Source: RGDT01 sp964630925 (GTDB taxonomy: Bacteria > Planctomycetota > Planctomycetia > Gemmatales > Gemmataceae). Taken from it: a DNA stretch of 64,000 nt. This document shows positions 1 through 8,535 of this stretch, piece after piece. The notes beneath the pieces are model-generated. The model did not search any database. It was given only the letters and a program-made list of their open reading frames with translations, and was not told the DNA's origin. The DNA lies in contig CAZVZK010000009.1 of assembly GCA_964630925.1 (NCBI GenBank), forward strand, positions 1 through 64,000. Reading direction: 5' to 3'. The first letter of the stretch is position 1, and each line of letters opens with the position of its first letter. Both the position numbers and the translations under genes were made by a program.

Positions 1-218
1 TGAACGCGAAATTTTCGGAGCAGGGGGTGCCTGGGGGGGTGCAATGCAATGCAATGCGCCCCACCCAGGCCACACCACCTGTCTACTTCCGTCTAATTCC
101 CACCCGCCTGGTCGGTTACAGCCCGGATTGCGCACCGAGGCCGTGTCGACTTGGCCCGACAAGCGACGCGGGCCGGTGGAGCGAGCCAATGGCCGAGCGG
201 TATCGCCGCGCTCCCGCG

Positions 219-266
219 GGCTCTCAGACGGCCCCGTCAGGGGGCTCTCAGACGGCCCCGTCAGGG
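219..266. repeat. 24-bp tandem repeat, two units
   Basis: Positions 219-242 and 243-266 are two identical copies of a unit containing CTCTCAGACGGCCCCG. It lies in non-coding DNA about 100 bp upstream of the propeller gene. Two copies only; function unknown, probably a recent slippage duplication. Confidence 0.8.
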
Positions 267-320
267 GGCGGCGGCCTCGTGGTGGCTGAATTCCTGACTG
301 GCCCCTTTCGTGGCGGCGCG

Positions 321-326
321 TAGGAT
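321..326 (+). promoter_or_regulatory. Candidate -10 box (TAGGAT)
   Basis: TAGGAT ends 35 nt before the ATG at 361. The same kind of hexamer sits at nearly the same distance before several other plus-strand genes in the window (7344, 10925, 63159). No clear -35 element is visible, so the call rests on recurrence and spacing only. Confidence 0.35.
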
Positions 327-360
327 CGCAGGATACCCCGATCCTCTCCCGGAGACCGCC

Positions 361-1380
361 ATGCAGCGCCGCGACTTCCTCACCGCCATGCTCGCCGCCG
401 GGGCCGTCCCGATGGCCCTCACCGCCCGCGACAAGTCGGGCACGAAGAGCCCCGTCATCGGCGAGGGCGATCACAAGTACGAGTGCATCCACAACTGGGG
501 CACGCTGCCCAGGGGCGTCACCTGGCAGACGACGCACGGCGTCTGCGTGGACGCCGAGGGCCTCGTCTACATCAAGCAGCAGGGCCTCGGCTCCAAGCAA
601 TTCGACACCGTCCACGTCTTCGATGACAAGGGCAAGCACGTCCGCTCCTTCGGCAAGGAGTACCACGGCGGCGGCCACGGCATCGACATCCGCAAGGAGG
701 GCGGCCAGGAGTATTTGTACCTCACCAACTCATGGAAGCGGACCTTCTGCAAGACCGACCTCAAGGGCGAGGTGGTGTGGGTCAAGTCCTTCCCCTCCGG
801 CAAGTATTACCGCGAGGTCGAGAAGTTCTCGCCGACCAACGTCGCCTTCCACCCCGACGGCGGCTTCTACGTCGGCGACGGCTACGGCTCACACCTCATC
901 CACCAGTACGACAAGGACGCCAGACACGTCCGCACCTGGGGCGGCCCCGGCAGCAAGCCCGGGCAGATGCAGACGCCGCACGGCATCTGGGTCGATGACC
1001 GGCCCGGACGCGAGGCGTCCGTCGTCGTCGCCGACCGCGCCAACAAGCGTCTGCAATACTTCACCCTCGACGGCAAACACCTGAGCTTCGTCGAGGGCCT
1101 GCTGTTCCCCGCCCACGTCGAGACGCGCGGCGACGTGATGATGGTCCCCGACCTGCACGCCCGCATCACCCTGTACGGCAAGGACAACAAGGTCCTGGCC
1201 CAGCTCGGCGACGACGAGGCCTGGCGCAAGAAGGCGCTGGCCGGCCTACGCACGACGCCGGAGAAGTGTGAGCCGGGCAGGTTCATCCACCCCCACGACG
1301 CCTGCTTCGACAAGGCCGGCAACATCTTCGTGGTCGAGTGGGTGTCCACGGGCCGCGTCACCCTGCTCAGGAAGGTGTGA
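361..1380 (+). CDS. Tat-exported NHL-type beta-propeller protein
   Basis: A 339-residue protein beginning with a twin-arginine signal (Q-R-R-D-F-L-T followed by an Ala-rich hydrophobic stretch), so it is probably exported folded. The ATG at 361 is chosen over the upstream frame-open start because it places the RR motif at residues 3-4. The body carries recurring NHL-like blade segments (for example T-H-G-V-C-V-D near residue 60, and P-H-G-I-W-V-D near 210), as in six-bladed propellers of the peptidylglycine-lyase/NHL superfamily. Planctomycetes encode many such exported propellers, usually of unknown substrate. The 3' end overlaps the convergent diguanylate cyclase gene by 14 bp. A shortened second copy lies 1.2 kb downstream (2602-2953). 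The fold is fairly sure; the activity is unknown. Confidence 0.8.
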   Translation: MQRRDFLTAMLAAGAVPMALTARDKSGTKSPVIGEGDHKYECIHNWGTLPRGVTWQTTHGVCVDAEGLVYIKQQGLGSKQFDTVHVFDDKGKHVRSFGKEYHGGGHGIDIRKEGGQEYLYLTNSWKRTFCKTDLKGEVVWVKSFPSGKYYREVEKFSPTNVAFHPDGGFYVGDGYGSHLIHQYDKDARHVRTWGGPGSKPGQMQTPHGIWVDDRPGREASVVVADRANKRLQYFTLDGKHLSFVEGLLFPAHVETRGDVMMVPDLHARITLYGKDNKVLAQLGDDEAWRKKALAGLRTTPEKCEPGRFIHPHDACFDKAGNIFVVEWVSTGRVTLLRKV

Positions 1381-2278
1381 TCACGAGGGGCCGGGGCCGG
1401 CGGGCAATTTCCACACGGTCACGCCCGCCGCGCTTCGCCCGGTACAGCGCCTCGTCGGCGGACCGCAGCAGATCGTCGGGGCTGGCCTCGCCGTCCCAGG
1501 CGGCCACGCCCACGCTGGCCGTCACGCGCAGGCCCGCCGTCCCCGCATCGATGGGTGTGGCGCTGATGCAGGCACGCAGGCGATCCGCCAGGGCGGCGGC
1601 CTCGTCCTCGCCGCAGCCGGGCAGCACGAGGAGGAACTCCTCGCCCCCATAGCGTCCGGCGGCGTCGTAGGGCCGCACCGCGCCGCCCATGCGTCGGGCC
1701 ACCTCGCGCAGCACGGCGTCCCCCGCCAGGTGGCCGTGCGTGTCGTTGACCGCCTTGAAGTGGTCGATGTCGGCCAGGGCGATGGCCAACCGCTTGCCCT
1801 CCCGCGCCGCCCGCGGCATCTCGCCCTCCAGGAGGCCGACCACCGCCGCCCGGTTCCACAGGCCGGTGAGCCGGTCGCGCGTCGCCATCACGTGCAGCCG
1901 CTCCTGCAGCGCCGCGATCCGCCGTCCCGTGCCCAGCCGCGCCTTCAGCTCGACGTCCTCGACCGGCTTGGCGAGGAAGTCGTCCGCCCCCGCCTCCAGG
2001 GCGTCCAGCATCGCCTCGCGGCTGGCCTCGCCGGTCATCAGCAGGAGGTAGGAGTAGGGCCGGCCCGGCTCCGCCCGGACGCGGCGGCACACCTCGATAC
2101 CGTCGAGGCCGGGCATGTGCCAGTCGAGCAGGGCCAGGCGCGGCGCGTCGGGCGCCAGCAGGGCCTCGAGCGCGCCGTCACCGTCCTGAGCCACGGTGAC
2201 GTCGTAATCCCAGTAACGGAGGACGCCCGCGAGCGTCATCACCAGGGTCGTGTTGTCGTCAGCGACGAGGATCTTCAT
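1367..2278 (-). CDS. Response regulator with GGDEF diguanylate cyclase domain
   Basis: 303 residues, REC domain followed directly by GGDEF. In the receiver, D7/D8, the phospho-acceptor D52 (L-L-D-W-H-M-P) and K104 are present. The cyclase has an intact GGEEF at 211-215 and an allosteric I-site R-P-Y-D at 202-205, five residues upstream, so it should make cyclic di-GMP under product inhibition. Phosphorylation of the receiver by an unlinked histidine kinase would be the input; none is encoded nearby. Cyclic di-GMP commonly controls exopolysaccharide and pili, both encoded later in this window, but a direct link is inference. The ATG at 2278 starts right at the receiver's first strand (M-K-I-L-V-A-D-D). 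Confidence 0.93.
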   Translation of the reverse strand: MKILVADDNTTLVMTLAGVLRYWDYDVTVAQDGDGALEALLAPDAPRLALLDWHMPGLDGIEVCRRVRAEPGRPYSYLLLMTGEASREAMLDALEAGADDFLAKPVEDVELKARLGTGRRIAALQERLHVMATRDRLTGLWNRAAVVGLLEGEMPRAAREGKRLAIALADIDHFKAVNDTHGHLAGDAVLREVARRMGGAVRPYDAAGRYGGEEFLLVLPGCGEDEAAALADRLRACISATPIDAGTAGLRVTASVGVAAWDGEASPDDLLRSADEALYRAKRGGRDRVEIARRPRPLVITPS

Positions 2279-2558
2279 CTCGCCATGGCCCTACGGGCCG
2301 ACCTCGGGGCGAACCAGGTGGGGCAAGCAGCCGCCACGTGAATTGGGCTATCAATCACAGAGCCTTGCAATCGTCGTGCCATGGATCAGTGCCCGACACA
2401 GATGGCGAAGGGAATTCGACAGGCCGGGGCGGTGTGGGCCGCCTAACCGGGCAACCACGCCGGGGGCCGCAGACCGCCAGCCGGGAAGACATTTCGCGCG
2501 GGAGCGGACAATTCCCGCCACGTCTGAAACATGGCACGGAACAGTGACCGGTGCCACT

Positions 2559-2603
2559 CCTCGCCGAACAGGTTGTGCAGGTCGCCCAGGATCTCCTGAT
2601 ACG
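2559..2603 (-). pseudogene. Scrap resembling arginine decarboxylase (SpeA)
   Basis: Reading the minus strand here gives A-Y-Q-E-I-L-G-D-L-H-N-L-F-G, which closely matches a conserved segment near the substrate/PLP-binding part of biosynthetic arginine decarboxylases. The match stops after about 15 codons and continues as unrelated sequence (E-W-H-R-S-L-F-R). No start or remaining domain exists nearby, so this is a relic or a recombination scrap. It abuts, head to head, the truncated propeller copy that begins at 2602. The identification rests on one short motif recalled from the family. Confidence 0.5.
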
Positions 2604-2953
2604 CCGCCGGGGCCGCCCCGATGGCCCTCACCGCCCGCGACAAGTCGGGCACCAAGAGCCCCGTCATCGGCGAGGGCGACCACAAGTACGAGTGCGTCCA
2701 CAACCGGGGCACGCTGCCCAAGGGGGTCACCTGGCAGACGACGCACGGCGTCTGCGTGGACGCCGAGGGCCTCGTCTGCATCAAGCAGCAGGGCCTCGGC
2801 ACCAAGCAATTCGACACCGTCGCCCAGCCCGGCGACGACGAGGCCTGGCGCAAGAAGGCGCTGGCCGGCCTACGCACGACGCCGGAGAAGTGTGAGCCGG
2901 GCAGGTTCATCCACCCCCACGACGCCTGCTTCGACAAGGCCGGCAACATCTTC
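2602..2953 (+). pseudogene. Internally deleted copy of the propeller gene at 361
   Basis: Near-identical DNA to the propeller gene at 361-1380, starting inside its signal-peptide codons and ending inside its last blade (A-G-N-I-F). An in-frame block of 195 codons, equivalent to 613-1197 of the parent, is missing: the copy runs from D-T-V straight into A-Q-P-G-D-D. It lacks a start codon with a Tat signal, most blades and the natural C-terminus, and its frame runs on into unrelated sequence to 3061. The few substitutions suggest a recent duplication. It is not expected to fold as a propeller. Confidence 0.85.
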
Positions 2954-2967
2954 CCGCCGATCGCCGA

Positions 2968-5900
2968 TCACCACTCGCACAGCCCCTCGGCGTACTCGGC
3001 GCCCCCGTCGCGCAGCCACCCGTCGAGCTGCGACTGCTCCTTCAACTGCCTGCCGCGGTGACGCGGGACGGCCACGAACCCGCACGCGACGTCGGGCAGC
3101 GCCGACATGTCGCCCCAGAGCTTCTCGGACTGGCTGACGGGGTAGACGTCCTCCTGGCCGTCACCCCAGCGTCTCTTCACCTCCTTGTGCGCGACGTAGG
3201 TCGGAACCCGGGCCGCCTGGCGCGCCACCGCGGCGGCGACCTTCCGCCCGTCCCCCAGGTCCCCCCGCCCCAGCCCGAACACCGCCAGGAGGAGGTCGAT
3301 GTCGACCCAGGTCGTCAGCGTGTTGTAGTACGTGAGGCGCGACTCGTCCTCGGGGGACGGCAGTGCGAGGCCCTCGACCAGCCGGAGACGCCCGTCCACC
3401 CTGGCGAGGCCCCCGCCCTGGTCGTCGACGTGCCTGTGGATCACCTCGTACGTGAGGCAGTTGCCCCCCGCGATGTGCAGCCCCAGCAGGCCGGGGTCCG
3501 GCGAGACGCCCACCGCGTCGAGGTTGTGGACGAGGAGGTGCTTCAGCGTGGGACGCTCGGCGAGGAGGCGGGCCAGCACCCCGTTGCGTAAGAGGTTCGG
3601 GACCTCGTGCCAGTGCCCCAGGGGGTGGACGCACTGCAGCGGCTCGTTGTCGGTGTAGTCGGAGGCCTCACCGGCGCGGCCGGCCCACTCGATCAACGCC
3701 GCACGCAGGCTGTCACGCACCTTCTGGGCCTGCACGTCCAGGCGGCGCTGCGCCGTCTCCTCCCAGGCGAAGCGGAGGTCACGGGCCGTCGGCACCAGGC
3801 GCAGACCCACCGCCCGGCCCGGCGACAGGAGGACCGGCCCCGCCGGCGTCAGGCCCGCCAGGTGCCGTTCGATGGGCCCGTGGGTCAGGTAGCCCGTCGA
3901 GACGAGGTGGGGCACGGGGACACCCCACTCGCGCGAGGCCCTGCGGCTCTTGGCCAGCGCCACCTCCAGGAAGGAGCGGTGTCGGCCCGCGAACTTGCAG
4001 AACGGGTGCAGCGCCTTGGCCGTCCCCGCCCCCTGCGTCCACCGGCTGCCGGCCCCGCCCGCCAGGGTCAGGATCGCGGCCTCGCCGGCCAGCAGGCTGC
4101 GCTCCCCGATCCCCCGCAGCCGCGGCTCGACGCCCGCCGACCCGTCCGCCACGTCGCCCTCGCGTGCGTCCTCGATGGAGGTCGCCGCCGGCAGGCGGTT
4201 CTGGGCCAGGCCGATCCGCCCCTGGCGCAGGTCGGCCCTCATCCGCTCGTGGGCCTCCCGGTCGAACCCCATCTCCGCCAGCAGGGCCTCCAGCCCACCC
4301 GGGCCCTGTCCGCCCTCGTGCCCGCGTGGGAAGATGCGCTCGAAGAGCTGCTCGAAGGCGCCGGCCATCTCGGGGCGGGCGCGGCAGGCGGCCCCGAAGC
4401 GGCCCAGCTCCTCGTGCCGCACGGGCGACAGGCTCCTTGGGTCGGCCCGCAGCCAGGCCGGCACCTGCAGCGTGTAGTACGGGGCCGGCAGCAGCGCGTC
4501 GTCGCCCCGCAGCAGGTCGGCCCGGGTGCCGTGCGGGTTGACGGCGAAGTCGTACACGACCGGGCGCATGGCGAACGGCAGGGCGTGGCGCATCTCCTCG
4601 CTGGCCCGGTCCATCGCCCCCTGCAACACCGCCTGCGCCTCGCGCTTGCGGCCCGGCGCCACGATGAAGCCCATCCCCCCGCCGGACATCCCCCCCAGCA
4701 TCCAGAACCCCCAGAAGTCCTCCCCCAGGAGGCGCCGGGCCTCGCCGATGAGACGCTCCGTGTAGGCGTTGCTCGCCGCCGGGATGATCGCCTGGATCGG
4801 GCCGTAAAAGTTCCTGGTCGTCGCGGCGGCCAGCGCACGCACGTCGCCTGACCGCAGGTGGCCGAGGATCTCGTCCAGCAGGCCCAGCGCCTCCAGCCGG
4901 GCCCGCCACTCGCGGGGGGACCGCAGCAGGTACTTCTCCGTCACCATCTCCAGGATCGGGCCGACGTTCTGGGCCAGCCCACCGTGGACGAGGACGAGGC
5001 TGTCCTGCAGCGCCCGCAGGGCGGCGGGCGGGACCTCGGCCTCGCCCAGGAGGGTGTGCCGTGGCAGCAGCCGGCCCCGGCTCGTCCCGTATTCGAGGTC
5101 ACCCTCGGCGGCCCGGACGCCCTCGATGAGCTTGACCCCGGGCCAGACGCCGCCCGAGTCCTGCCACCCGCCCCCGGAGCCTGCCAGCCACTCGCCGAGG
5201 ATGGCCCGCGCCGCCACCAGCCGCCGCTCGGGCTCCGAGAGAGGGCCCTCCAGCGAGCGGGCCTGCCCCGTGGCCCGCATCCCGGCGCTGATCAGGCCGG
5301 CCAGCAGGTTCGTGGAGACGGCCAGGCGCGAGCCCTTGGGGATGCCGTTGACGTTGCTGACCAGCTCCAGCCCCAGCCCCGGCCCGACCAGCCGGGCGAG
5401 CAGCTCGCCCAGGCTCTGCCCGGACCCCTCCAGCCCCGGCGGCACCAGCCCCGAGGCGATGAGGGCCGCCTTGAGCAGGCCGAGGTGGTCCTTGGCGAAG
5501 TCGAACACGTCCGCCAGCGACGACATCTCGGCGGACGCGCCGAGGTCCACGCTCACCAGGCGCAGGGCCGGCTCGCCGATCACCCGCAGGTACACCTCGA
5601 CCGGCGGCCGGGGGGACGTGTCCCGGCCACGCACCCCGAGGTCCACCGACACGTTCAGGACCCGCGCCCCCTCCGGGAAGTCCATCCCCAAAAAGAAGAT
5701 GTCGCTCCAGGCGGCGTGCGTGAGGTCCATGCGGACGGGCGTCCGCTCGCGCAGGACCGGGAAGGGCCCGCGGCCCCCCTCCCGCGCCAGCAGCTCGGGC
5801 CGGACGCGGAGCGGGTGGTCGCCGGGGTGCCCCGTGCGGAACATCCACTGGTTGCCCCGTACACCCCGCACGCTGCGGCGCACCTGGTCGGCCAGCGTCT

Positions 5901-6279
5901 GGAACCCCAGCGCCCGGTACGCCTCCGCCAGCGCGCTGCACAGCGGCGCCGACGGGCCGGAACGCCGCCCCGCGGCGAGGAAGACGTCGATCGCCTCGTC
6001 GAACCGCCGCTGCAGCAGGTGCCCCTGCCCGGCGGCGGGGATGAGCCCGCCGGGCGGCAGGCCCGGCCGGGCCGGGAGGTGGTAGCGGTGCAGCGCGTGC
6101 AGGAAGAACAGCGCCCGCACCCGCCGGTACAGGTTGGCCTCGCGGCGGCGGAGGCCGTCCAGGTCGTCGCACTCCGCCAGGAGCCATTCAAGGGGCCTGC
6201 CCGCGCAGGCCTCGTCCACCGCCCGGTCGCGCGTCGGCCCGTCCTCCGCCCCGATGATCGCTCGCAGCTCGCCCGGCAT
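2968..6279 (-). CDS. GHMP-kinase / UDPGP-type nucleotidyltransferase fusion
   Basis: A 1103-residue protein with three parts. Residues 1-170 are helical and unassigned. Residues 180-600 look like a fucokinase-type GHMP kinase: W-S-D-I-F-F near 191, an I-P-K-G-S-R-L-A-V-S-T loop at 313-323, G-G-W-Q-D-S-G-G near 370-377, and a Gly-rich G-G-M-S-G-G-G-M at 529-536. Residues 735-1100 look like an eukaryotic-type UDPGP nucleotidyltransferase (L-A-G-G-A-G-S-R-W at 739-747, then T-A-K-A-L). Such a fusion would phosphorylate a free sugar and then activate it to a nucleotide sugar, as FKP does for fucose, but FKP has the opposite domain order. The GHMP ATP loop is divergent from the usual G-L-G-S-S. 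The start has GAGGGC upstream. It follows the GalU-like gene by 27 bp on the same strand. The sugar is unknown. Confidence 0.75.
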   Translation of the reverse strand: MPGELRAIIGAEDGPTRDRAVDEACAGRPLEWLLAECDDLDGLRRREANLYRRVRALFFLHALHRYHLPARPGLPPGGLIPAAGQGHLLQRRFDEAIDVFLAAGRRSGPSAPLCSALAEAYRALGFQTLADQVRRSVRGVRGNQWMFRTGHPGDHPLRVRPELLAREGGRGPFPVLRERTPVRMDLTHAAWSDIFFLGMDFPEGARVLNVSVDLGVRGRDTSPRPPVEVYLRVIGEPALRLVSVDLGASAEMSSLADVFDFAKDHLGLLKAALIASGLVPPGLEGSGQSLGELLARLVGPGLGLELVSNVNGIPKGSRLAVSTNLLAGLISAGMRATGQARSLEGPLSEPERRLVAARAILGEWLAGSGGGWQDSGGVWPGVKLIEGVRAAEGDLEYGTSRGRLLPRHTLLGEAEVPPAALRALQDSLVLVHGGLAQNVGPILEMVTEKYLLRSPREWRARLEALGLLDEILGHLRSGDVRALAAATTRNFYGPIQAIIPAASNAYTERLIGEARRLLGEDFWGFWMLGGMSGGGMGFIVAPGRKREAQAVLQGAMDRASEEMRHALPFAMRPVVYDFAVNPHGTRADLLRGDDALLPAPYYTLQVPAWLRADPRSLSPVRHEELGRFGAACRARPEMAGAFEQLFERIFPRGHEGGQGPGGLEALLAEMGFDREAHERMRADLRQGRIGLAQNRLPAATSIEDAREGDVADGSAGVEPRLRGIGERSLLAGEAAILTLAGGAGSRWTQGAGTAKALHPFCKFAGRHRSFLEVALAKSRRASREWGVPVPHLVSTGYLTHGPIERHLAGLTPAGPVLLSPGRAVGLRLVPTARDLRFAWEETAQRRLDVQAQKVRDSLRAALIEWAGRAGEASDYTDNEPLQCVHPLGHWHEVPNLLRNGVLARLLAERPTLKHLLVHNLDAVGVSPDPGLLGLHIAGGNCLTYEVIHRHVDDQGGGLARVDGRLRLVEGLALPSPEDESRLTYYNTLTTWVDIDLLLAVFGLGRGDLGDGRKVAAAVARQAARVPTYVAHKEVKRRWGDGQEDVYPVSQSEKLWGDMSALPDVACGFVAVPRHRGRQLKEQSQLDGWLRDGGAEYAEGLCEW

Positions 6280-6306
6280 GCGTTGCCCTCGGCTGGTGCT
6301 AAGGGG

Positions 6307-7155
6307 TCATCCGCCCTCGCGCCCACGCTGGGCGAGGAGCTCGACCATCCGGACGAGGACGGCGTCGCGGTCCGCGCCGTCCAGGGCCAGGGCCAGCTGC
6401 GCGAACAGCAGCCCGTAACGCAGGCCGATGTTGTACCTCGTCCCGCTGACCTCCACCGCCAGGTAACGCTCCAGGCGGGCCAGACGCGCCAGGGCCGGCG
6501 ACAGCTGGATGTCCCCGCCGCCCGCCGCCGCCGCCTCCCCCAGCAGCTCCATGACCGCCGGCGTCAGGACGTGCAGGCCGAACAGCGACAGGTAGTGGCC
6601 CGCACGCAGCCCGGGGACCAGCAGCTCCTGCTCCGCCTCCGTCGGCGTCGGCTTCTCCAGCACCGCCTCCACCTCGTAGAGGCCCGCCCGGCGCGGCACA
6701 CGCCGGCCCCCGATCACCCCGTAGTACGGGAGCATGCTCTCGCGGGCCGGGCCCACCGCGGAGACCGCGCACCGCTCCGCCTCCGCCTGCTCCACCACCT
6801 GCCGCGCGCAGCGCGCGCCCGAGCGCGAGACGTACAGGTGGTCACTCACCAGGTGCAGGAACGGCTGGCCCGCCACGAAGTCCCGCGCCAGCCAGATCGC
6901 GTGCCCGTAGCCCCGCGGCTCGGGCTGCTCCACGAAGTGCAGACGCCCCGCGTGCTCGCCGGCGGCCTCGCGGTACGGCCCCTGGTCTCCCGGCGCCACG
7001 ACCAGGCACACCTCCTCGGCCCCCGCCCCGACCGCCTCGTCCAGGATCACCTGGAGCGTCCGCTTCTCCCGCCCGTCGCGGTCCACCAGCGACTGCAGCG
7101 GCAGGCCGCGCTGCCCCGGCCCGGCGGCGGTGATGACGGCCTTGCGGATGCTCAC
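6307..7155 (-). CDS. GalU-like sugar-phosphate nucleotidyltransferase, divergent
   Basis: 282 residues with a GTG start preceded by GAGGGG five bases upstream. The Rossmann-like nucleotidyltransferase opening is recognisable (K-A-V-I-T-A-A-G), as is the GalU segment E-Q-P-E-P-R-G-Y-G-H-A-I near 100 and the metal-binding region (L-V-S-D-H-L). However, the usual G-x-G-T-R...P-K signature is replaced by G-P-G-Q-R-G-L-P-L-Q, and the second strand Asp-Asp is S-D-H. Family members make UDP-glucose from glucose-1-phosphate and UTP; here the altered loop makes activity or substrate uncertain. It is the first gene of a two-gene operon with the kinase/nucleotidyltransferase fusion, suggesting the pair works on one sugar-nucleotide supply route. 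Confidence 0.75.
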   Translation of the reverse strand: MSIRKAVITAAGPGQRGLPLQSLVDRDGREKRTLQVILDEAVGAGAEEVCLVVAPGDQGPYREAAGEHAGRLHFVEQPEPRGYGHAIWLARDFVAGQPFLHLVSDHLYVSRSGARCARQVVEQAEAERCAVSAVGPARESMLPYYGVIGGRRVPRRAGLYEVEAVLEKPTPTEAEQELLVPGLRAGHYLSLFGLHVLTPAVMELLGEAAAAGGGDIQLSPALARLARLERYLAVEVSGTRYNIGLRYGLLFAQLALALDGADRDAVLVRMVELLAQRGREGG

Positions 7156-7343
7156 TTCTGCCCCTCCACCGGGGCAGACGCCCCGCCCCCGACAACATAG
7201 CTCACCCCACGCACTCCGGCCATGTGCCCATGAGCGTCATCCAACGCCCCGCACGCCCACTTACGGCCACTTCGCGCCCCCGGCGTCTGCGCCGCGCCCG
7301 CATTCCCCCCCTCGGGGACTCCCCGCACACCCCACCGGCGCGC

Positions 7344-7349
7344 TACATT
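7344..7349 (+). promoter_or_regulatory. Candidate -10 box (TACATT)
   Basis: TACATT ends 37 nt before the ATG at 7387. The paralogue at 10967 has TACACT ending 36 nt before its ATG, although the DNA between is not otherwise conserved. The shared position suggests a retained promoter. No -35 element is obvious. Confidence 0.35.
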
Positions 7350-7386
7350 CAACCCGCAAGTCGCCCCATCCTCACCCGAGGCCGAC

Positions 7387-7893
7387 ATGGCACCCCGCTC
7401 GTTCGTGCTGACCCCCGAGGTCTCCCGCGCCATCACCGCCTACATCTCCGCCGGCGCCTTCCCCCACATGGCCGCCGAGGCCGCCGGCATCCCCGCCGCC
7501 GTCTTCGAGGTGTGGCTCGCCCGCGGCAACCCCCTCGGCCGCCGCCGCGGCTGGAAGCCCCACAGGCTGTACACCCCCTTCTGGCGGGAGGTCATGGAGG
7601 CCGCCGCCCGCGCCCGCGTCGCCGCCGAGATCGAGGCCTTCCGCCAGGACGCCGCCCGCTGGCTCATGCAGGGCCCCGGCAAGGACCGCCCCGGCGTCCC
7701 CGGCTGGTCCCAGACCGTCCGCCCCCAGCCGGCGAAGGAGGCCCCCGAAGCCAACGTCCTGCTCGCCCCCGAGATGCAGCGGGTCACGGCCGCCGTGCTC
7801 CAGGCGCTCGCCCCCTACCCCGAGGCCCGCGTCGCCGTGGCACGGGCGCTCACCGGGCAGCCGAACGACGCCGAACCCGGACAGGCGCCGTGA
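7387..7893 (+). CDS. Unrecognised HTH-like protein, intact paralogue
   Basis: A 168-residue protein I do not recognise by function. Residues 8-45 (L-T-P-E-V-S-R-A-I-T, then A-A-E-A-A-G-I-P-A-A-V-F) have the shape of a helix-turn-helix of the phage terminase-small-subunit/transposase type. The middle contains Q-G-P-G-K-D-R-P-G-V-P-G-W and the C-terminal third is a predicted helix. There is no membrane segment. A frameshifted paralogue lies at 10967-11540, so the two copies flank the acyltransferase/glycosyltransferase/methyltransferase block. Such lineage-specific families are common in Gemmata-type genomes. DNA binding is an inference from the helical pattern only. Confidence 0.7.
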   Translation: MAPRSFVLTPEVSRAITAYISAGAFPHMAAEAAGIPAAVFEVWLARGNPLGRRRGWKPHRLYTPFWREVMEAAARARVAAEIEAFRQDAARWLMQGPGKDRPGVPGWSQTVRPQPAKEAPEANVLLAPEMQRVTAAVLQALAPYPEARVAVARALTGQPNDAEPGQAP

Positions 7894-7911
7894 GGGGGGA
7901 CGACCGCCGTT

Positions 7912-8535
7912 TCACCCCCCACGCCCATCCGCCGGCCCCGGCGTCTCGCCGCGCCGGCGGAGGACGCGCGCCGGCACCCCCGCCGCCACCACCCCGTCCG
8001 GCAGCGGCCGGGTCACCACCGCACCCGCCCCCACGACCGCCCGCGCGCCGACGTCGCTCATGACCACCGCGGCACTGCCCACCCAGGCGCCCGCACCGAT
8101 CCGCACGCGCACTGGCGTGCCCTCCTGTTCGCGGAAGGGGACGGACGGGTCATCGGTGCCGTGCGTCCGCGCCCCGCTCAGCGCGTGCACCCCCGCCCCC
8201 AGCAGCGCGTCCGCCTCGATCGTCACCAGCCCGATGTGGCACCGCGGCCCGATGTACACCCCCGGCCCGATCCGCGCCCCCGGCTTCGAGAACAGCGTGC
8301 CGAACCCGATGAACGCCGTGTGGTGGCACTCCTCCAGCACGCACGCCAGGAACGCCCACCGCAGGTACCGCCCCGACAGCCCCGGCAGCAGCCCCAGCAT
8401 CTCCGTGTGGTCCTCCAGGGCGCGGCCCCGCCCCGTGAGCGCCGCCTCGAGCCAGTAGCTCAGCAGCACCGGCAGCACCAGCACGAGGGCCACGCCGCGC
8501 GCCAGCGCCTTCGCCGCCTCACGCAGCCCCCTCAT
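7912..8535 (-). CDS. Left-handed beta-helix acyltransferase (WbbJ/CysE-like)
   Basis: 207 residues. The N-terminal 70 are hydrophobic/helical, with one probable membrane-associated helix (V-A-L-V-L-V-L-P-V-L-L). Residues 85-195 show hexapeptide repeats of a left-handed beta-helix (I-G-P-G-V-Y-I-G, V-R-I-G-A-G-A-W-V-G, A-V-V-G-A-G-A-V-V), ending in the typical G-V-P-A-R-V-L. Such enzymes O-acetylate sugars using acetyl-CoA. The ATG at 8535 overlaps the stop of the upstream glycosyltransferase as ATGA, implying coupled translation and a shared pathway, most likely acetylation of the glycan that enzyme builds. Confidence 0.88.
   Translation of the reverse strand: MRGLREAAKALARGVALVLVLPVLLSYWLEAALTGRGRALEDHTEMLGLLPGLSGRYLRWAFLACVLEECHHTAFIGFGTLFSKPGARIGPGVYIGPRCHIGLVTIEADALLGAGVHALSGARTHGTDDPSVPFREQEGTPVRVRIGAGAWVGSAAVVMSDVGARAVVGAGAVVTRPLPDGVVAAGVPARVLRRRGETPGPADGRGG

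Larger units (their letters stand above)
1..360. other. Gene-free leader before the propeller gene
   Basis: I see no convincing gene here. The short open frames have no family resemblance and overlap each other. The stretch contains a GCAAT microsatellite (three units near 41-57), a 24-bp tandem duplication at 219-266 and a -10-like TAGGAT at 321-326. The first part may be downstream sequence of a gene outside the window. Confidence 0.5.

Noticed and set aside
41..57. GCAAT triplicate as a CRISPR or regulatory repeat
   Set aside because: Only three 5-bp units without spacers; a simple microsatellite.
4858..7200. 780-residue plus-strand open frame opposite the sugar-nucleotide genes
   Set aside because: Composition is Arg/Pro/Gln/Leu-rich with no domain signature; it is the antisense shadow of two well-supported minus-strand genes.
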